Part shown: piece by piece, positions 22,698 to 33,547 of the stretch
How the letters are laid out: every line of letters begins with the position of its first letter
How positions within the stretch are numbered: the stretch's first letter is position 1
DNA from: Thinopyrum elongatum
Lineage: Eukaryota > Streptophyta > Magnoliopsida > Poales > Poaceae
DNA length: 64,000 bases
Direction of reading: 5' to 3'
Assembly (NCBI GenBank): GCA_011799875.1
Contig: CM022302.1
Span: 325,479,385 to 325,543,384, forward strand
Program-made: the position numbers and the translations under genes
The notes under the pieces: generated by a model
What the model saw: the letters and a program-made list of their open reading frames with translations, nothing else
Told to the model about the DNA's origin: nothing
Databases searched by the model: none

Positions 22698-23357
22698 ATG
22701 GTGAGGGGCCGGGGTCGTGACGGTTCTCCGGCGATGGCGACGAGGGCTTCTACTCAACAGCGCCTCCCTCCTCCTATTGAAAACGTGGGGGCGGAGCCCG
22801 CCGCGAGAGGAGGTGGGAGGGGGCGAGGTCGCGGCCGCCGTGGCGCCCGGGGTCGAGGAGGACGGGGTGGTGCTCTGATCACACCTCCGCCAGCCGCTCA
22901 TCCTCCAATGGAATGCCTTGTCGGAGATCAACCGTTGGAGTTCATCATTAGGTTGTATAAGCCCCCGCGCGGCAGCCTCCGCCTCCCTACTCCATTTGCG
23001 AGGGTGATGGAGCTTGAACAACCGCGTGCACTGAAGCTGCACATGAGGGGTTGCTGTAATGGCAGCATGTGGGTAGATGTGGATTTCCCCGCCCCTCATG
23101 TCATGCTCTTCCGACGTGGCTGGAAAACCTTTGCCCGCGCCCACAGCTTGTCGGAGGGGCACGTCCTCCATTTTAAATTAATGGATGCCGAGCTGCTTTC
23201 CGTCAAGGTCTTCGGATGCTCAGGAGCTCGCTTAGGATGCTGCGCGGAGAGTTCGAATGATGACGAAAGCTCCTCCATGAGCGATAGCGACGAGGAGGAC
23301 AGTGACGGCGATGACGACGGCGTCGATGGGGAGGACGACAGCTCCAACTCCGGCTGA
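22698..23357 (+). CDS. Antisense B3-like DNA-binding protein of family B element 3, 219 aa, open frame intact
   Basis: The start has a strong context (ccaccATGG) and the frame is open to the TGA at 23355-23357. Residues 1-70 are basic and Gly/Arg-rich with RGRGR-type repeats, suitable for a nuclear signal or nucleic-acid binding. Residues about 75-175 form the B3-like part: PLEFIIRLYKPPRGSLRLP, ALKLHMRGCCNGSMWVDV, MLFRRGWKTFARAHSL, HVLHFKLMDAELLSVKVFG and a final RLGCC. The order strand, W-V strand, GW-x-x-F-A helix, G-x-x-L-x-F strand and V-x-V-F strand matches plant REM-like B3 domains. The last 40 residues are Ser/Asp/Glu repeats. It lies antisense between integrase and the 3' LTR, as in family A. 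Whether it binds element or host DNA is unknown. Confidence 0.7.
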   Translation: MVRGRGRDGSPAMATRASTQQRLPPPIENVGAEPAARGGGRGRGRGRRGARGRGGRGGALITPPPAAHPPMECLVGDQPLEFIIRLYKPPRGSLRLPTPFARVMELEQPRALKLHMRGCCNGSMWVDVDFPAPHVMLFRRGWKTFARAHSLSEGHVLHFKLMDAELLSVKVFGCSGARLGCCAESSNDDESSSMSDSDEEDSDGDDDGVDGEDDSSNSG

Positions 23358-24509
23358 ACGCCAGCCGCACCATCATCGTTAGGCGGCGGCACCATCATCT
23401 GCACCTCATTTCATTCCCGGCAAGGCGATTTGCCGAGGAGTTGGATGCAGAGGTGGGGATGGTGTCCTGGGCTCCTCCAGCAGTCTTCCAGCTGGATCCT
23501 GGCAGGCTTCCTCGTGGGCTGCAGCTTCGTTCGCCCTGCCATGTCCTGCAAGCCCTGGTGGCCGTGGTCAGGGGGACCCTTCCGCCGCTCTCTTCACCAC
23601 CATCTTCGTCCGTGCCCTCCTGACCTTGTTGAGCTCCCTGACATGGGGCCCGATGGGGTCAGGCTGGGCTTCTACCCAGGCACCCCTTTTGCCCTCTTCA
23701 CCTCCTGCCGTAGTGCCTAGGAGGAGAAGGACAAGAAAGGGATTACGGGGCACTTATCTTTTTTCAGTTTAAAACGTGTAGGCATCGGCCAAACTTTAGT
23801 CTAAATAATGTAAACCTCTTTATCCATGTTTGTGTTCTGTAAGATCTGTACTTGCTTATCAGCATATTAATGAAAAAGACAAGCTTTGTCGGGCACATGT
23901 GCATGTATCATATCCATGCAAAGATGAAATTCCTCTATACACTTAAGTAAACAAGTTTCCCCGGCAAGCTGTCCTGCCGGTGCCCTCAGTTTGTTGCCGT
24001 GGGGCTAGGCCTGCTGGGCATAAAACCGTAAAAGGGACCAGCCCCCTGCCAAACCTTTTCCGTCAAAGGCCACTATGACCACCCTGACCGAAGCAACGTT
24101 CGAGTCAAAGGGTAGGAGCACCTATGTTTCAAAGGTGGCGGGGTTTTCATATGCACAAGTTTTCAAATTACAGAACAAGTATGGATAAGAAGGAACTTAT
24201 CTGTTTGGCTTGTCGGGGATCGTCACGTAGGCTTGTCTTCATTTCTTCTCTTCGGGACCAAGTCCACGGCAAGAACCCTGCAACTTAATGAAGATGAAAA
24301 CAATGCCACATGCGACCTCATCTACATGATCATGTTATGCTCATGATATGCTTATGCATGCATGCATGCAAGTTTCAGGGGCCCCCCAGCGCTTCATTTA
24401 TTTCTCTGTTGCTCAGGATCTGCGCCTGGCTTTGTACAAAGGATTACATGCAACTTCGGCAAAGCTTGTACAAAAGGGTGGCTGCCGAGAAGGGCCCGAC
24501 AGCCGCGCC
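23358..24509. other. Region between antisense B3-like gene and pol end, element 3
   Basis: This holds the 3' flank of the plus-strand gene and of the minus-strand pol. Open frames at 23430-23720 (about 95 codons) are Trp/Pro-rich without a domain and lack a start with good context. An aatgaaaaa stretch near 23870 could serve poly(A) addition for the plus-strand transcript. Nothing else is supported. Confidence 0.4.
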
Positions 24510-25989
24510 TTACGGGTAGAACTTACGAAGATGCTCAATGTTCCATGAGTTTTGCAATTGAATGCCATCTTCGGTCTCCAGACGGACTGTGCCAGGTCTG
24601 GTGACTCGTACTACCTGGTAAGGGCCTTCCCACTTTGGCGTCAACTTGTTTGCACCCTTGGCAGACTGAACACGTCTAAGGACAAGGTTGCCTTCCTCAA
24701 AACTCCGGGCATGAACACTGCAGCTGTGATAGCGACACAGGGCTTGCTGGTGGCGTCAAGCACGCGTAGCAGCCCAGAGACGGTTCTCCTCAAGTAGCAC
24801 ATCGTCGTCATGCCGGTGCTGTTCCTGCGCTACTTCATCGTAGGCAAGCACTCGAGGAGACCCGAATATGAGTTACGTGGGGATAACTGCTTCTACCCCA
24901 TAGACTTGGGAGAAGGGAGTCTGCCCGGTAGCTCGATTTTGTGTCGTACGGAGGGACCAAAGAACCACCGGTAGCTCGTCGATCCATCGCCCACCGCACT
25001 TCTGCAGCCTATCAAAAGTTCTTGTCTTGAGACCTCGTAGCACTTCAGTGTTCGCCCTCTCAGCTTGTCCGTTGCTTCTGGGATGAGCCACAGAGGCAAA
25101 TGAGACCTTGCTTCCGAGGGCATGAACATATTGCATGAAGGCGCGGCTTGTGAATTGGGTGCCATTGTCGGTGATGATTCGGGCAGGTACACCGAAGTGG
25201 CACACCAATCCTTTCAAGAACTTGATAGCTGAGTGCGCGGTCACCTTTCTCACGGGCTCCACTTCCGGCCACTTTGTAAACTTGTTGATTGCGATGAACA
25301 AGAATTCAAAGCCCCCGGTAGCACGGGGGAAGGGGCCCAAGATGTCGAGCACCCAGACAAAAAATGGCCATGACAAAGGGATTGTTTTGAGAGCTTGAGC
25401 AGGCTGATGGATATTCTTGGAGTGGAACTGGCAGGCTTCACACTTGGTGACTAGCTCAATTGCGTCTTGGAGGGCTTTGGGCTAGTAGAAACCTTGCCGG
25501 AAAGCTTTCGCAACCAAGGCCCTTGATCCGATGTGGGAGCCACACATACCCTTGTGTATCTCTGCCAGCAGTTCCTTTCCTTCCTCCCGGTAGATGCACT
25601 TCAATTTCACACCGTTGGGCCTTCTTTTGTATAGCGTGTAGTCAATGAACTGATACATACTGGCCCACCGGGCTACTCTTTCAGCTTCTTCTTGTTCTTC
25701 GGGAAGTTCTCCTGTTTGGAGGAAATGAACAATGTGTCGCACCCAAGTTGGAGCCTGGGGATCGGCAACAAGGACTAGCGTCACCTCCTCGTCGATGGGA
25801 GCGCATGCCTCGACCGCAAGGACTGGTAGTTCGGTGGGAGGGTGCAGCTCACTAATCGAAGGGGAGTTGTTCCCGCCAAGCTCTCTGCCGGGGGCTTCGG
25901 GAAGCTCTACCGGGAGAGGCTTGCCGGAGTTCAATTTCCTCCTCTTGCTGGCCATTGTTGCTGGGGATACTGAGGGTTGAGTCAGATGG
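24510..25989 (-). pseudogene. Integrase region of element 3
   Basis: The zinc-binding module lies before 25482 (EIHKGMCGSHIGSRALV). The core at 25376-24873 has LDILGPFPRATGGF (first Asp), ARIITDNGTQFTSRAF (second Asp) and QAERANTEVLRGLK (Glu), all kept. The C-terminal tail, after a stop at 24873, still reads PKWEGPYQVVRVTRPGT and ends NIEHLRKFYP at 24510. A stop at about 25482 separates the zinc module from the core. Confidence 0.85.
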
Positions 25990-27974
25990 AGAACAAAAGT
26001 CCCTGGTTCCACAGGGAGTTTTTGTGCAGCGCACTTTGATAGATGATCAGCAATGTTGTTTTCCACACGCGGTATGTGCTCTGTTTGCAATCCGTCAAAG
26101 TGCTCCTCCAACTTTCTCAGTTCCTCGACGTATGCCTTCATCAATGGGCTTTGATAATCCTTGTTGAATTGCCTCACCACAAGTTGCGAATCTCCGCGGA
26201 TGATCAGCTTCTTGATTCCCAGTTCTATTGCAATCCTGAGCCTGGCAAGGAGCCCTTCATACTCTGCAGTATTGTTGGTAGCCTTCTCCCGGGGAAAATG
26301 CATTTGAACGACGTACTTAAGATGCTCCCCAGTGGGAGCAACGAGAAGCACGCCAGCTCCTGCACCTTGTAGGGAGAAGGCACCATCAAAATACATAATC
26401 CATTCTTGGGGTGATTCCTTGCCGGGGATGACTGTCTCCAGTACTTCTTCGTCAGGGGTTTGTGTCCACTCCGCAATGAACTCTGCCAGTGCTCTGCTCT
26501 GAATAGTTGACGTGCTTTCAAACTTTAAACCAAAGCTGGATAACTCCAAAGCCCATTCCATGATCCTGCCAGTGGCCTCGGGGATTCAGAGTATGCGTTG
26601 CAAGGGGAAGCGGGTGACAACCGTGATCCCGTGGGCTTGGAAGTAGTGGCGCAGTTTCCTTAAGGCCATGATGAGGCCAAAAATCAACTTTTGCACGCCA
26701 GAGTACCTCGACCTAGCCCCCTGCAACAGGGAGCTGACGAAGTACACTGGGCGCTGCACCACCTTCTTCCTTGCCGTGATCTTGGAACTGTCTCCGCTGG
26801 CTTGCTCTTCCTTGTCTTGAACTGCATCTGACCTTGCCAGGACGGGTTCACTTTCCCCTCCAGAGGGGACGGTGGCGGCGGCTGTTGCTTCATCTACCTC
26901 CCGCTGTGCCACCAGCGCTGCCCTAACCACTTGATTGGTCGCTGCTAAATATAGTAGCAACGGCTCTTGTGGTTTAGGAATGACTAAGGTGGGAACAGAG
27001 GAAAGGTATGTCTTCAAATCTTGTAGCGCAGCGTCTGCCTCCGGGGGTCCACTCCACGGGCCCTGCCTTCTTCAAGATTTTGAAGAATGGCAAGGCGCGT
27101 TCAGCGGACTTTGAAATGAACCTGCTCAGCGCGGCAACACATCCAGTCAAACGCCTCACGTCTTTAACTGTCTTGGGTGCTTGTATATGCTCGATAGCCT
27201 TGATCTTGTTGGGATTGGCCTTGATCCCCCGATGGGACACGAAGAAGCCAAGTAGCTTGCCAGAAGGAATGCCAAACACACACTTCTCCGGGTTCAGCTT
27301 CAAGTTGATCCTGCGCAGATTTGCAAAGGTCTCTTCCAAATCCTGAATGAGAGTCACTCTGTCCTTGGTTTTGACCACTATATCATCCATGTAGGCTTCA
27401 ATATTTTTGTGCAACTGGGACTCAAAGCCAACCTGTACTGCTCTTGTAAAAGTGGATCCAGCGCTCTTCAACCCGAAGGGCATCCGTACAAAATAGTACA
27501 TGCCACATGGGGTTATGAACGCGGTCTTCTCTTCGTCTTCCTTGGACATGAAGATCTGGTGGTATCCAGAGTAGGCATCCAAGAAGGAAAGTAGGTCACA
27601 CCTGAAGGTGGAATCCACAATCTGGTCGATGCGCGGCAAGGGGAATGGGTCCTTCGGGCATGCTTTGTTCAGATCTGTGAAATCTATGCAAAGCCTCCAT
27701 TTCCCATTCGCCTTGCGCACTACCACTGGGTTTGCTAACCATGTTTGATGCAATACTCCTCTGACCAAACCAGCTGCCTCAAGTTTCTTGATCTCCTCGG
27801 CAATAAACTACTGTCACTCCAAAGCTTTCTTCTAGACCTTTTGCTTGACGGGCCGGGCATGTGGGCAGACAGCAAGGTGGTGCTCGATTACCTCCCTGGG
27901 AACACCGGGGATGTCAGATGGTTGCCCAGTAAACACATCGACATTCGCCCACAGGAGGCAATGAGCGCACTTTC
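25990..27974 (-). pseudogene. Reverse transcriptase and RNase H region of element 3
   Basis: RT runs from the UAG at 27975-27977 through a one-base deletion near 27960. A long open piece (27768-26974) follows with WLANPVVVRKANGKWRLC, FLDAYSGYHQIFM and the active site YMDDIVV. The thumb is followed by a frameshift near 27050. RNase H has WIMYFDGAFSLQGAG, NNTAEYEGLLA, KKLIIRGDSQLVV and NNIADHLSK, so all four acidic positions are present. An in-frame stop lies at 26586. Confidence 0.85.
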
Positions 27975-27977
27975 CTA
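27975..27977 (-). other. In-frame UAG at the protease/RT junction of element 3
   Basis: The minus strand reads LDDK-UAG-ESALI, nucleotides aaataggaaag. The same UAG with the same surrounding bases occurs at 38612-38614 (element 4, same family) and 47227-47229 (family C). Confidence 0.8.
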
Positions 27978-28830
27978 TTTGTCATCGAGGGTGGCACTGA
28001 TGGTAAACGTACCATCAGCGCCAGCCAGCCCTGCCGGGACCTTCTTCACAGCCGGTGCAGCAGCCTTGGATCTCTTGCTATTGGAACACTCCGGCAAGTC
28101 ATCAACAGGTGCAGCGCACTCCGAAGAGGTATGCTTCTCGGACACCTTGCTAGAATCCTTGCTGGCTTTCTTCTTTTTCTTGCTTTCCTTACCGGGAGCA
28201 GTGGCTTCTGTGGCCTCTGCAGCGACTGCTTCCCGGTACATCTTGTCCACACATATGATTGCGTCTTTCTTGTCTGATGGAATAGAAATGACGCCCATTG
28301 GCCCTGGCATCTTCAAAGTGTTGTAGGTGTAGTGGGATGCCGCCATGAATTTGGCCAGGTTAGGGCGACCAAGGATTACATTGTACGGCAGGGGGAGGTC
28401 AAACACATCAAACACGATCTTCTTGGTCCGGTAGTTTAACTCCCCTCCGAATGTTACCGGCAGTGTGATCTTCCCCTTAGGACGACTCCTGCCGGGGTTG
28501 ATCCCTTGGAACGTACCAGTAACCTTGAGCTCTTCATCTGCTATCTGGAGTTTGCTGATGACCTTCAGAGAAATCAGATTCAACCTGGCCCCACCGTCAA
28601 CCAACATCTTTGTGACCTTGAGGTTGCGGATCGTTGGTGAAAACAACAACGTCAAACACCCTACCGCTGTAGTTCGGTCTGGGTGATCCTCCTCAGCAAA
28701 GATGATGGGCATGCGGGACCACTTGAGCGGCTTCCGAGAATCTGTCGCTGGCTCCACGGCATTGACCTCACGCGCCCATTTGCTAAGTTGGCGGTGAGAG
28801 GAGTGCAAAGATGCACCCCCGTAAATGCAT
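27978..28830 (-). pseudogene. Protease region of element 3
   Basis: The aspartic protease motif is TKMLVDGGARLNLISL (28600-28555), where DGGA stands for the usual D-S/T-G. The conserved flap-distal phrase LPYNVILGRPNLAKFMAA follows. The open piece reads from 28808 to the UAG at 27975. A Lys/Ser-rich linker lies between protease and RT. Confidence 0.8.
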
Positions 28831-30890
28831 AGGGCGTCAGTGGCTTTCTAGAACTCCTGCTCGCTGGTTTCCTCTTCATCTCCTTCATCGCTCTCGTCCT
28901 CGCAATCCTTCTTCTCACAGCCTTTGGCGGGCTTTCCTTGATACTGAGGAGCTTTGCCGGGGCGACCTATTCTACCGCCTCGTCCCTTCCCGCCAGAGCC
29001 ATCTTGGTCTTTCTCCTTATCACGCTTCTCGTACTCAGCCTTCTGCTTCTTGACGAGTTGCTCAACCAGATGACACTCCTGAAGATCGTGGCCCTTGGTC
29101 CGATGGATCTTGCAATATGGCCCATCACCCTTCCTAGCCTTCTCGGCAGCCGTGGCTTCCTAGCAATCAGTGCACGCGGCAGCCTCCTTGCCGGGAACCT
29201 TGGTCTTGGCCTTCTTGCCGGTACTAGGTACACTTGATCCTTCAACGGACATCACCACTTTATCCTTGCGCTTCTTGTTCTTCTTCTTCTGGTTGGTGGC
29301 GTCACCGTCGTCCTCTGAGTCGATGTCGACACCATCTTCTTCACCGGGGAGTCGTCTCCCCTCTTCTACCCGGGCACACTTATCCACCATAGTGTATAGC
29401 TCATTCATAGTCTTGGGCAACCGAACGTTCATTTTAGAACGTACTAGCGGTTGCGCACGTTGGACTGGAACGCGGCTATCACAACTGCCGGGTGGATGTC
29501 TGGAATGTTCCTGTGCACCCGACTGAACCTCTGCATGTACTTCCGCAGACTCTCTCCTTCCTTCTGCGGGAGTAGCTGCAAGTCGCTGGGCCGCCCTGGT
29601 TCTTGATGGCCGCCCGTGAAGGCGCTAACAAACTCATGGCACAAGTCAGCCCAGGTCGAGATGGAATTCTCTAGCAAGTGCATTAGCCAAGACCTCACAT
29701 TTGGCTTGAGTGCCAAAGGGAAGTAGTTGGCAAACACCTACTTCTCTCTTCCCCCGACAGCTTGAACAACGATGGTTTAGATGCTCAAGAACTCTGCCGG
29801 GTTCAATCTTTCATCGTACTTCTCTGGTATTTCTGGCTTGAATGTGCGAGCAGATGGGCAATGGACTTGCTGCAGCTCATGAGTGAAGGTGGGGCACCTA
29901 ACCTCGAAAGGTAGGTACCCACCTTCACTAGGCGTGGGCTCGTCGACGTTGGGGCCATTGCGCCTATCAGACTGGTGTTGGGTTTTGCGGCGTCGTTCGA
30001 TGGTGACGCGCGCGTCTTCCCTTTGCCTGTCTTCCAGGACTCGTCACGGGTATCGTCGTGCTCGAGGATCGGACGAAGCCATCGATACATCGTCGGGTTC
30101 TTGGTCGCGTGGCTCTAGCTATGGCCCCTGCGCTGGCTGCAGCGGAGGGGATTGCACCATGGTGGTGGCCCCTTCGGTATGGCCAGCGGCTCGGGCCGTT
30201 GTCGCGGCCTGCGGAGGCCTTGACGGGCCCGCTCGCTGTGATCCTCCTGCCTCAGCGAAACCAATCAGGCTCTGAATGGTGGCTCTCCACTCATCCATCT
30301 GATCGGTCACCGGCGGAAATCTCAACAGGAGTTGGGCCCGCGCCATGGCCTCCGAAGCAGTGCTCGGCATAGACGACGATATAGACCGCAACGTCGCCTG
30401 GCTTCTGACGGTGCCGGTAGTGCCAGCGCCGTGCTCTTGTTGCCGTGAGCCAGTCGCCAGGGCGGCATGGTGACGAGGTGGATGTGCTTGGGGATCGGCG
30501 CCTCCGTTCGGCGCATTGCCTTGGTGCGTGCCCTGCGGCTGCACCTGCAGCGGGGACGACCGAAGGATCGTGGTTCACCCCAGGTCGAGCGCCACCGCTG
30601 TGGCTGCGTCCTTTGGTGGGGTGGAGAGGCGCGGACAGGATGATCTCTCCTCCCGCACGTTGTGGAGCGTGGCCGCTGGGATGTTGTTGGCGATGTCCTT
30701 CTCTGGTGCCTCCTGCTCCCGTTTTGGCCACAAGGGAGGTGGTGACGACGACGCCTGCGCCAGCCATGTCCTCCTCATCGTCCACGTCCCCGTGCGTCCT
30801 CGTAGTCCCTACGGCATCGGCGGCCACATGTGAAGGGGCCTTTGAGGTGGACGAGTGAGCTGCGGCACCGGATTTCTTCTTGGGCGCCAT
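28831..30890 (-). pseudogene. Gag region of element 3
   Basis: The gag start is at about 30890 (MAPKKKSGAAAHSSTSKAP), matching element 4 at 35679. A low-complexity Ala/Gly/Pro N-terminus follows. Next come MARAQLLLRFPPVTDQMDEW and the capsid-like piece (29737-29444: NVRSWLMHLLENSISTWADL, LQLLPQKEGESLRKYMQRFS). The last piece is MNVRLPKTMNELYTMVDKCA with an acidic, Lys-rich stretch and a CKIHRTKGHDLQEC-type knuckle. Frameshifts near 30290 and 29800 and stops at about 29438 and 29160 break it. Confidence 0.8.
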
Positions 30891-30991
30891 GGATGATGAA
30901 GCCGTCGATGAGGAAAATGATGATGAAGATGACGCATTGCGTACTCTCTCGGGTTCATGCAAGCGCTTCCCCCTACCTGGCACGCCAAAAA
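30891..30991 (-). other. Leader and primer-binding site of element 3
   Basis: The reverse strand after the LTR reads tttttggcgtgccaggtaggggg. Its core tggcgtgccaggtagggg differs at one base from the remembered tRNA-Arg complement TGGCGCGCCAGGTAGGGG. Confidence 0.6.
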
Positions 30992-31907
30992 TGTCATGGG
31001 AAAACACGGCCACCTATGGGGCCATTGGCCCCTTGTGGTTCGGCAGTGGGGAAGGACGCATTGCACAAAGAGCGAAGGGCGCGGGGCAGCGTGACAGCGA
31101 TCACACACGCAGTTTTTACCCAAGTTCGGGCCGCCGCGAGGCGTAAAACCCTACTCCTGCTTTGGTGGATTGATGAGAGGACCGTGGTGGAGACGCAGTG
31201 CTCTAGTCCAGCAAGGTCACCTCGGGGCAAGAGCAGCTACGCGCGTATGAGTGTACAAGGGTCCGAATCCTTTCTATGGTTGCCATGGCCCTCCTTTTAT
31301 AGATCAAGGGGTCACCACAATGGCAAATCAGTCATTGCGTACTGATTAGATAGCGAACAGTGCTATCATACCTAACTCTGCAAACAGGACAGAGCACATT
31401 AAATGCGTCGCTTAGTGTCACATCGTAGCGTAGCCCGACAAGCCTTGTCGTGCCGTTCAGCCACCTTCTCGCCTACCTAAGTGACACGTCCCTAGACGGG
31501 TGTCATTTGGAGGTGATTTCCTTCGAAGTGGCTGCCACGTGCCAAGTAACGGCCACTTAGCCACTTGGGGGCTCGACACCGCACTGATCGATGACTTGCG
31601 TTGCTCTGAGGTGGAGCGGTGGAGCCTTGGCGGGGTAATCCGCCCTCAGCGTTCCCGGCAAGCCTACCGGGGCAATCTTGAGACTTGTCTTTGGGGCAAC
31701 CTCGTCCCCGCCAAGCTCGCCTGCCCGGCAAGGGAGATTTTTCCTTAGTGGTATCTTGCTCCTTTGGTTGGTCTTGGTCTTCTTGATCCGCCCTTTGATT
31801 TCTCAAAGAGCTGATCTCTTCTACTTGGTCTGGCCTTGGATGCTGCAACCTTGTTCTCGAGCCTGTGTACAGTCTGGGCAACACACCTAGGGTTTGTTGC
31901 ACCGACA
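30992..31907 (-). repeat. Family B 5' LTR of element 3 (916 bp)
   Basis: On the plus strand it starts tgtcatgggaaaacacgg and ends gttgcaccgaca. It is the reverse complement of the family B LTR at 34658-35578. A TATA-like box (reverse strand of 31295-31302) matches tataaaa of the other copy. Confidence 0.85.
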
Positions 31908-32851
31908 CCCTCTTGTCCATATATTGTAAGTGGTAGTGCCACCAGTGATGCAGAATATTTCAGCTGCCAATGTTTGACCTGTGTGGCCTTAAAAAGGACT
32001 GGTTTCAATGTTTAAGCAAATCCTTGGATCAAATTGCTTACATGAAGCATCGATCAATTTTTATTTATTTGTTCACATTCTCACAATGTTTGAGTTGTAC
32101 AGTTACGATTGGCTCTGATCTGTGAATCATTGAGATGTGTAGGCATCTTTGTTGTACTTATTATTTGAATCTAATGGGTTGGTTCTGAATCTTGAAAGAT
32201 GGGAATCATTGTGATATGTAGGCATCTTTGTTTTACTTATTATTTCAATCTTATTGGTTGGTTCTGAATCTTGCAAGCTGGGAAACATGGCATGATGATG
32301 TAGAGGACAGCAACCATAACAAGCTGTTCAAACATGGTAGAATTGTCTGTGGAAGTGCGGCAAATGAGCCTACCGTTTGTGTCCTGAGAATAATAATTCT
32401 AATTGCTGTGCATGTTGATCCTATGGCACTGATAGAACAAGCCAATGTTTTGCTTGTTTTAAGAATAAATTTTAATTAAAGCTAATTAAATTTAAGTAAA
32501 GTGACCACTAACACTTGCTATTACAGTACCAATACAGACCCGCTCGTGAACCCGAGGGGGCATGTTCTGCCGGGCGTGCAGCAGGCGAGGGAGGGGTAGT
32601 AACTGTTGTCACCTGTACACACTCAGTTTACTGTTGGATGCAGTTCCCCAAGAGCTGAAAAACGAACTGCTGCCGCCGTCTACCCACTCGTTCACCGTCG
32701 ATTGCAGTTCCCCAAGATTGAAAAAATGAACTGTTGCTGCCGCGATGCCGCCCCCTAGTACCCCAGTACACAGCGATCGTCTTCATATCCCCCTGCCCCC
32801 AATCCCCACAAAACGAGAACCTCCACATCAACTCTGCGTGAGAAGAGACTC
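31908..32851. other. Older, non-LTR sequence left of the exonuclease-like pseudogene
   Basis: AT-rich sequence without a recognised gene. A phrase ggttggttctgaatcttg-aag-tgggaa with its flank tgtaggcatctttgtt is duplicated at about 32140-32210 and 32217-32285. A phrase around gcagttccccaaga-tgaaaaa is repeated at 32640 and 32704. This may be the promoter or intron side of the pseudogene. Confidence 0.4.
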
Positions 32852-33547
32852 CAGTGGCAATCCGAGGTGTGAGCCTGCTGGATATGGACTTCAACAAGGA
32901 GTTCACCTTTGAGTTCGTCATTCAGACCCATGGCAGCACCAAGTTGAATGTGATGTACACCAATGATCCGGACTCGGTGAAGCTCTGCCTCGCCAAGTTC
33001 AAGTAGTACCTATAGGAGGAGAAAGCACAAGGTTGCGGGACTAGACCTTGTGCCCATCCATTCGTCTCCTCACAGGGACCAGCGGATCGCCGTCGCCCAG
33101 GTATGCGTGCGGGATGAAGTTCTTGTCTACCACTGCTATAGGGCCATCAGAGGTCCTGGAGCATTCGCCCGTTTCATCGGCACCGCCGACTGCACCTTCG
33201 CTATGGTGGAGAGCAGGAAGAACGCGACTGTGCTTTACGATTCGGCCATCTGGTGCAACAAGCTTGTCGACATCCAGAAGCAATACAAGATCATCGGCAA
33301 TGGGTAGGAGAAGGACTCCGTGGTTGACCTCGCCGCGACCATCATCAACCCCTGCTACACCAACATGAACGAAGATGTCGATACCAAGGACCTGAACACA
33401 TGGGAGGTACCTCTGAATCTAGCCTACATAACCTACGCGACCAAGGACGCATACACATGCTATGACATGTACAGGCGGATCTTGGACATGAGGGTGTGTC
33501 TGCTTCCCATAACCGACGAGTACATGGACAGCCGCAGGAAGGTCTAG
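32852..33547 (+). pseudogene. Decayed 3'-5' exonuclease (DEDD/WEX-like) domain gene
   Basis: The first part (MDFNKEFTFEFVIQTHG, then MYTNDPDSVKLCLAKFK) runs to TAG at 33004-33006 and again at 33013-33015. Then, in the +1 frame, come KHKVAGLDLVPIHS, IAVAQVCVRDEVLVYH, FARFIGTADCTFAMVES and another TAG at 33305-33307. The same frame continues with DSVVDLAATIINPC, LNTWEVPLNLAYITYATKDAYTCYDMYRRI and ends at 33545-33547. The layout (GLDL strand, AVAQ-CV strand, W-x-PL, then YAxKDAY) matches plant Werner-like exonuclease proteins. The first motif reads LDLV where the family needs Asp-x-Glu, so a catalytic residue is lost as well. It is probably a remnant of a low-copy host gene or a captured fragment. 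An ag at 32851 could be a splice acceptor. Confidence 0.6.

Larger units (their letters stand above)
22588..31907 (-). mobile_element. Family B gypsy retrotransposon (element 3), main part
   Basis: In minus orientation this reads 5' LTR (31907-30992), primer site, gag, protease, a UAG, RT, RNase H, integrase, an antisense B3-like gene (22698-23357), then the insertion point of element 2. The 3' end continues at 13285-12578. The right flank is ccctc (31908-31912). Gag-pol carries many frameshifts and stops. Family B is also represented by element 4 in plus orientation at 34658. Confidence 0.85.

Noticed and set aside
30445..30858. Plus-strand frames over the gag N-terminus of element 3
   Set aside because: They are shadows of the Ala/Gly/Pro-rich gag start on the minus strand, with no homology to each other or to element 4 in that strand.
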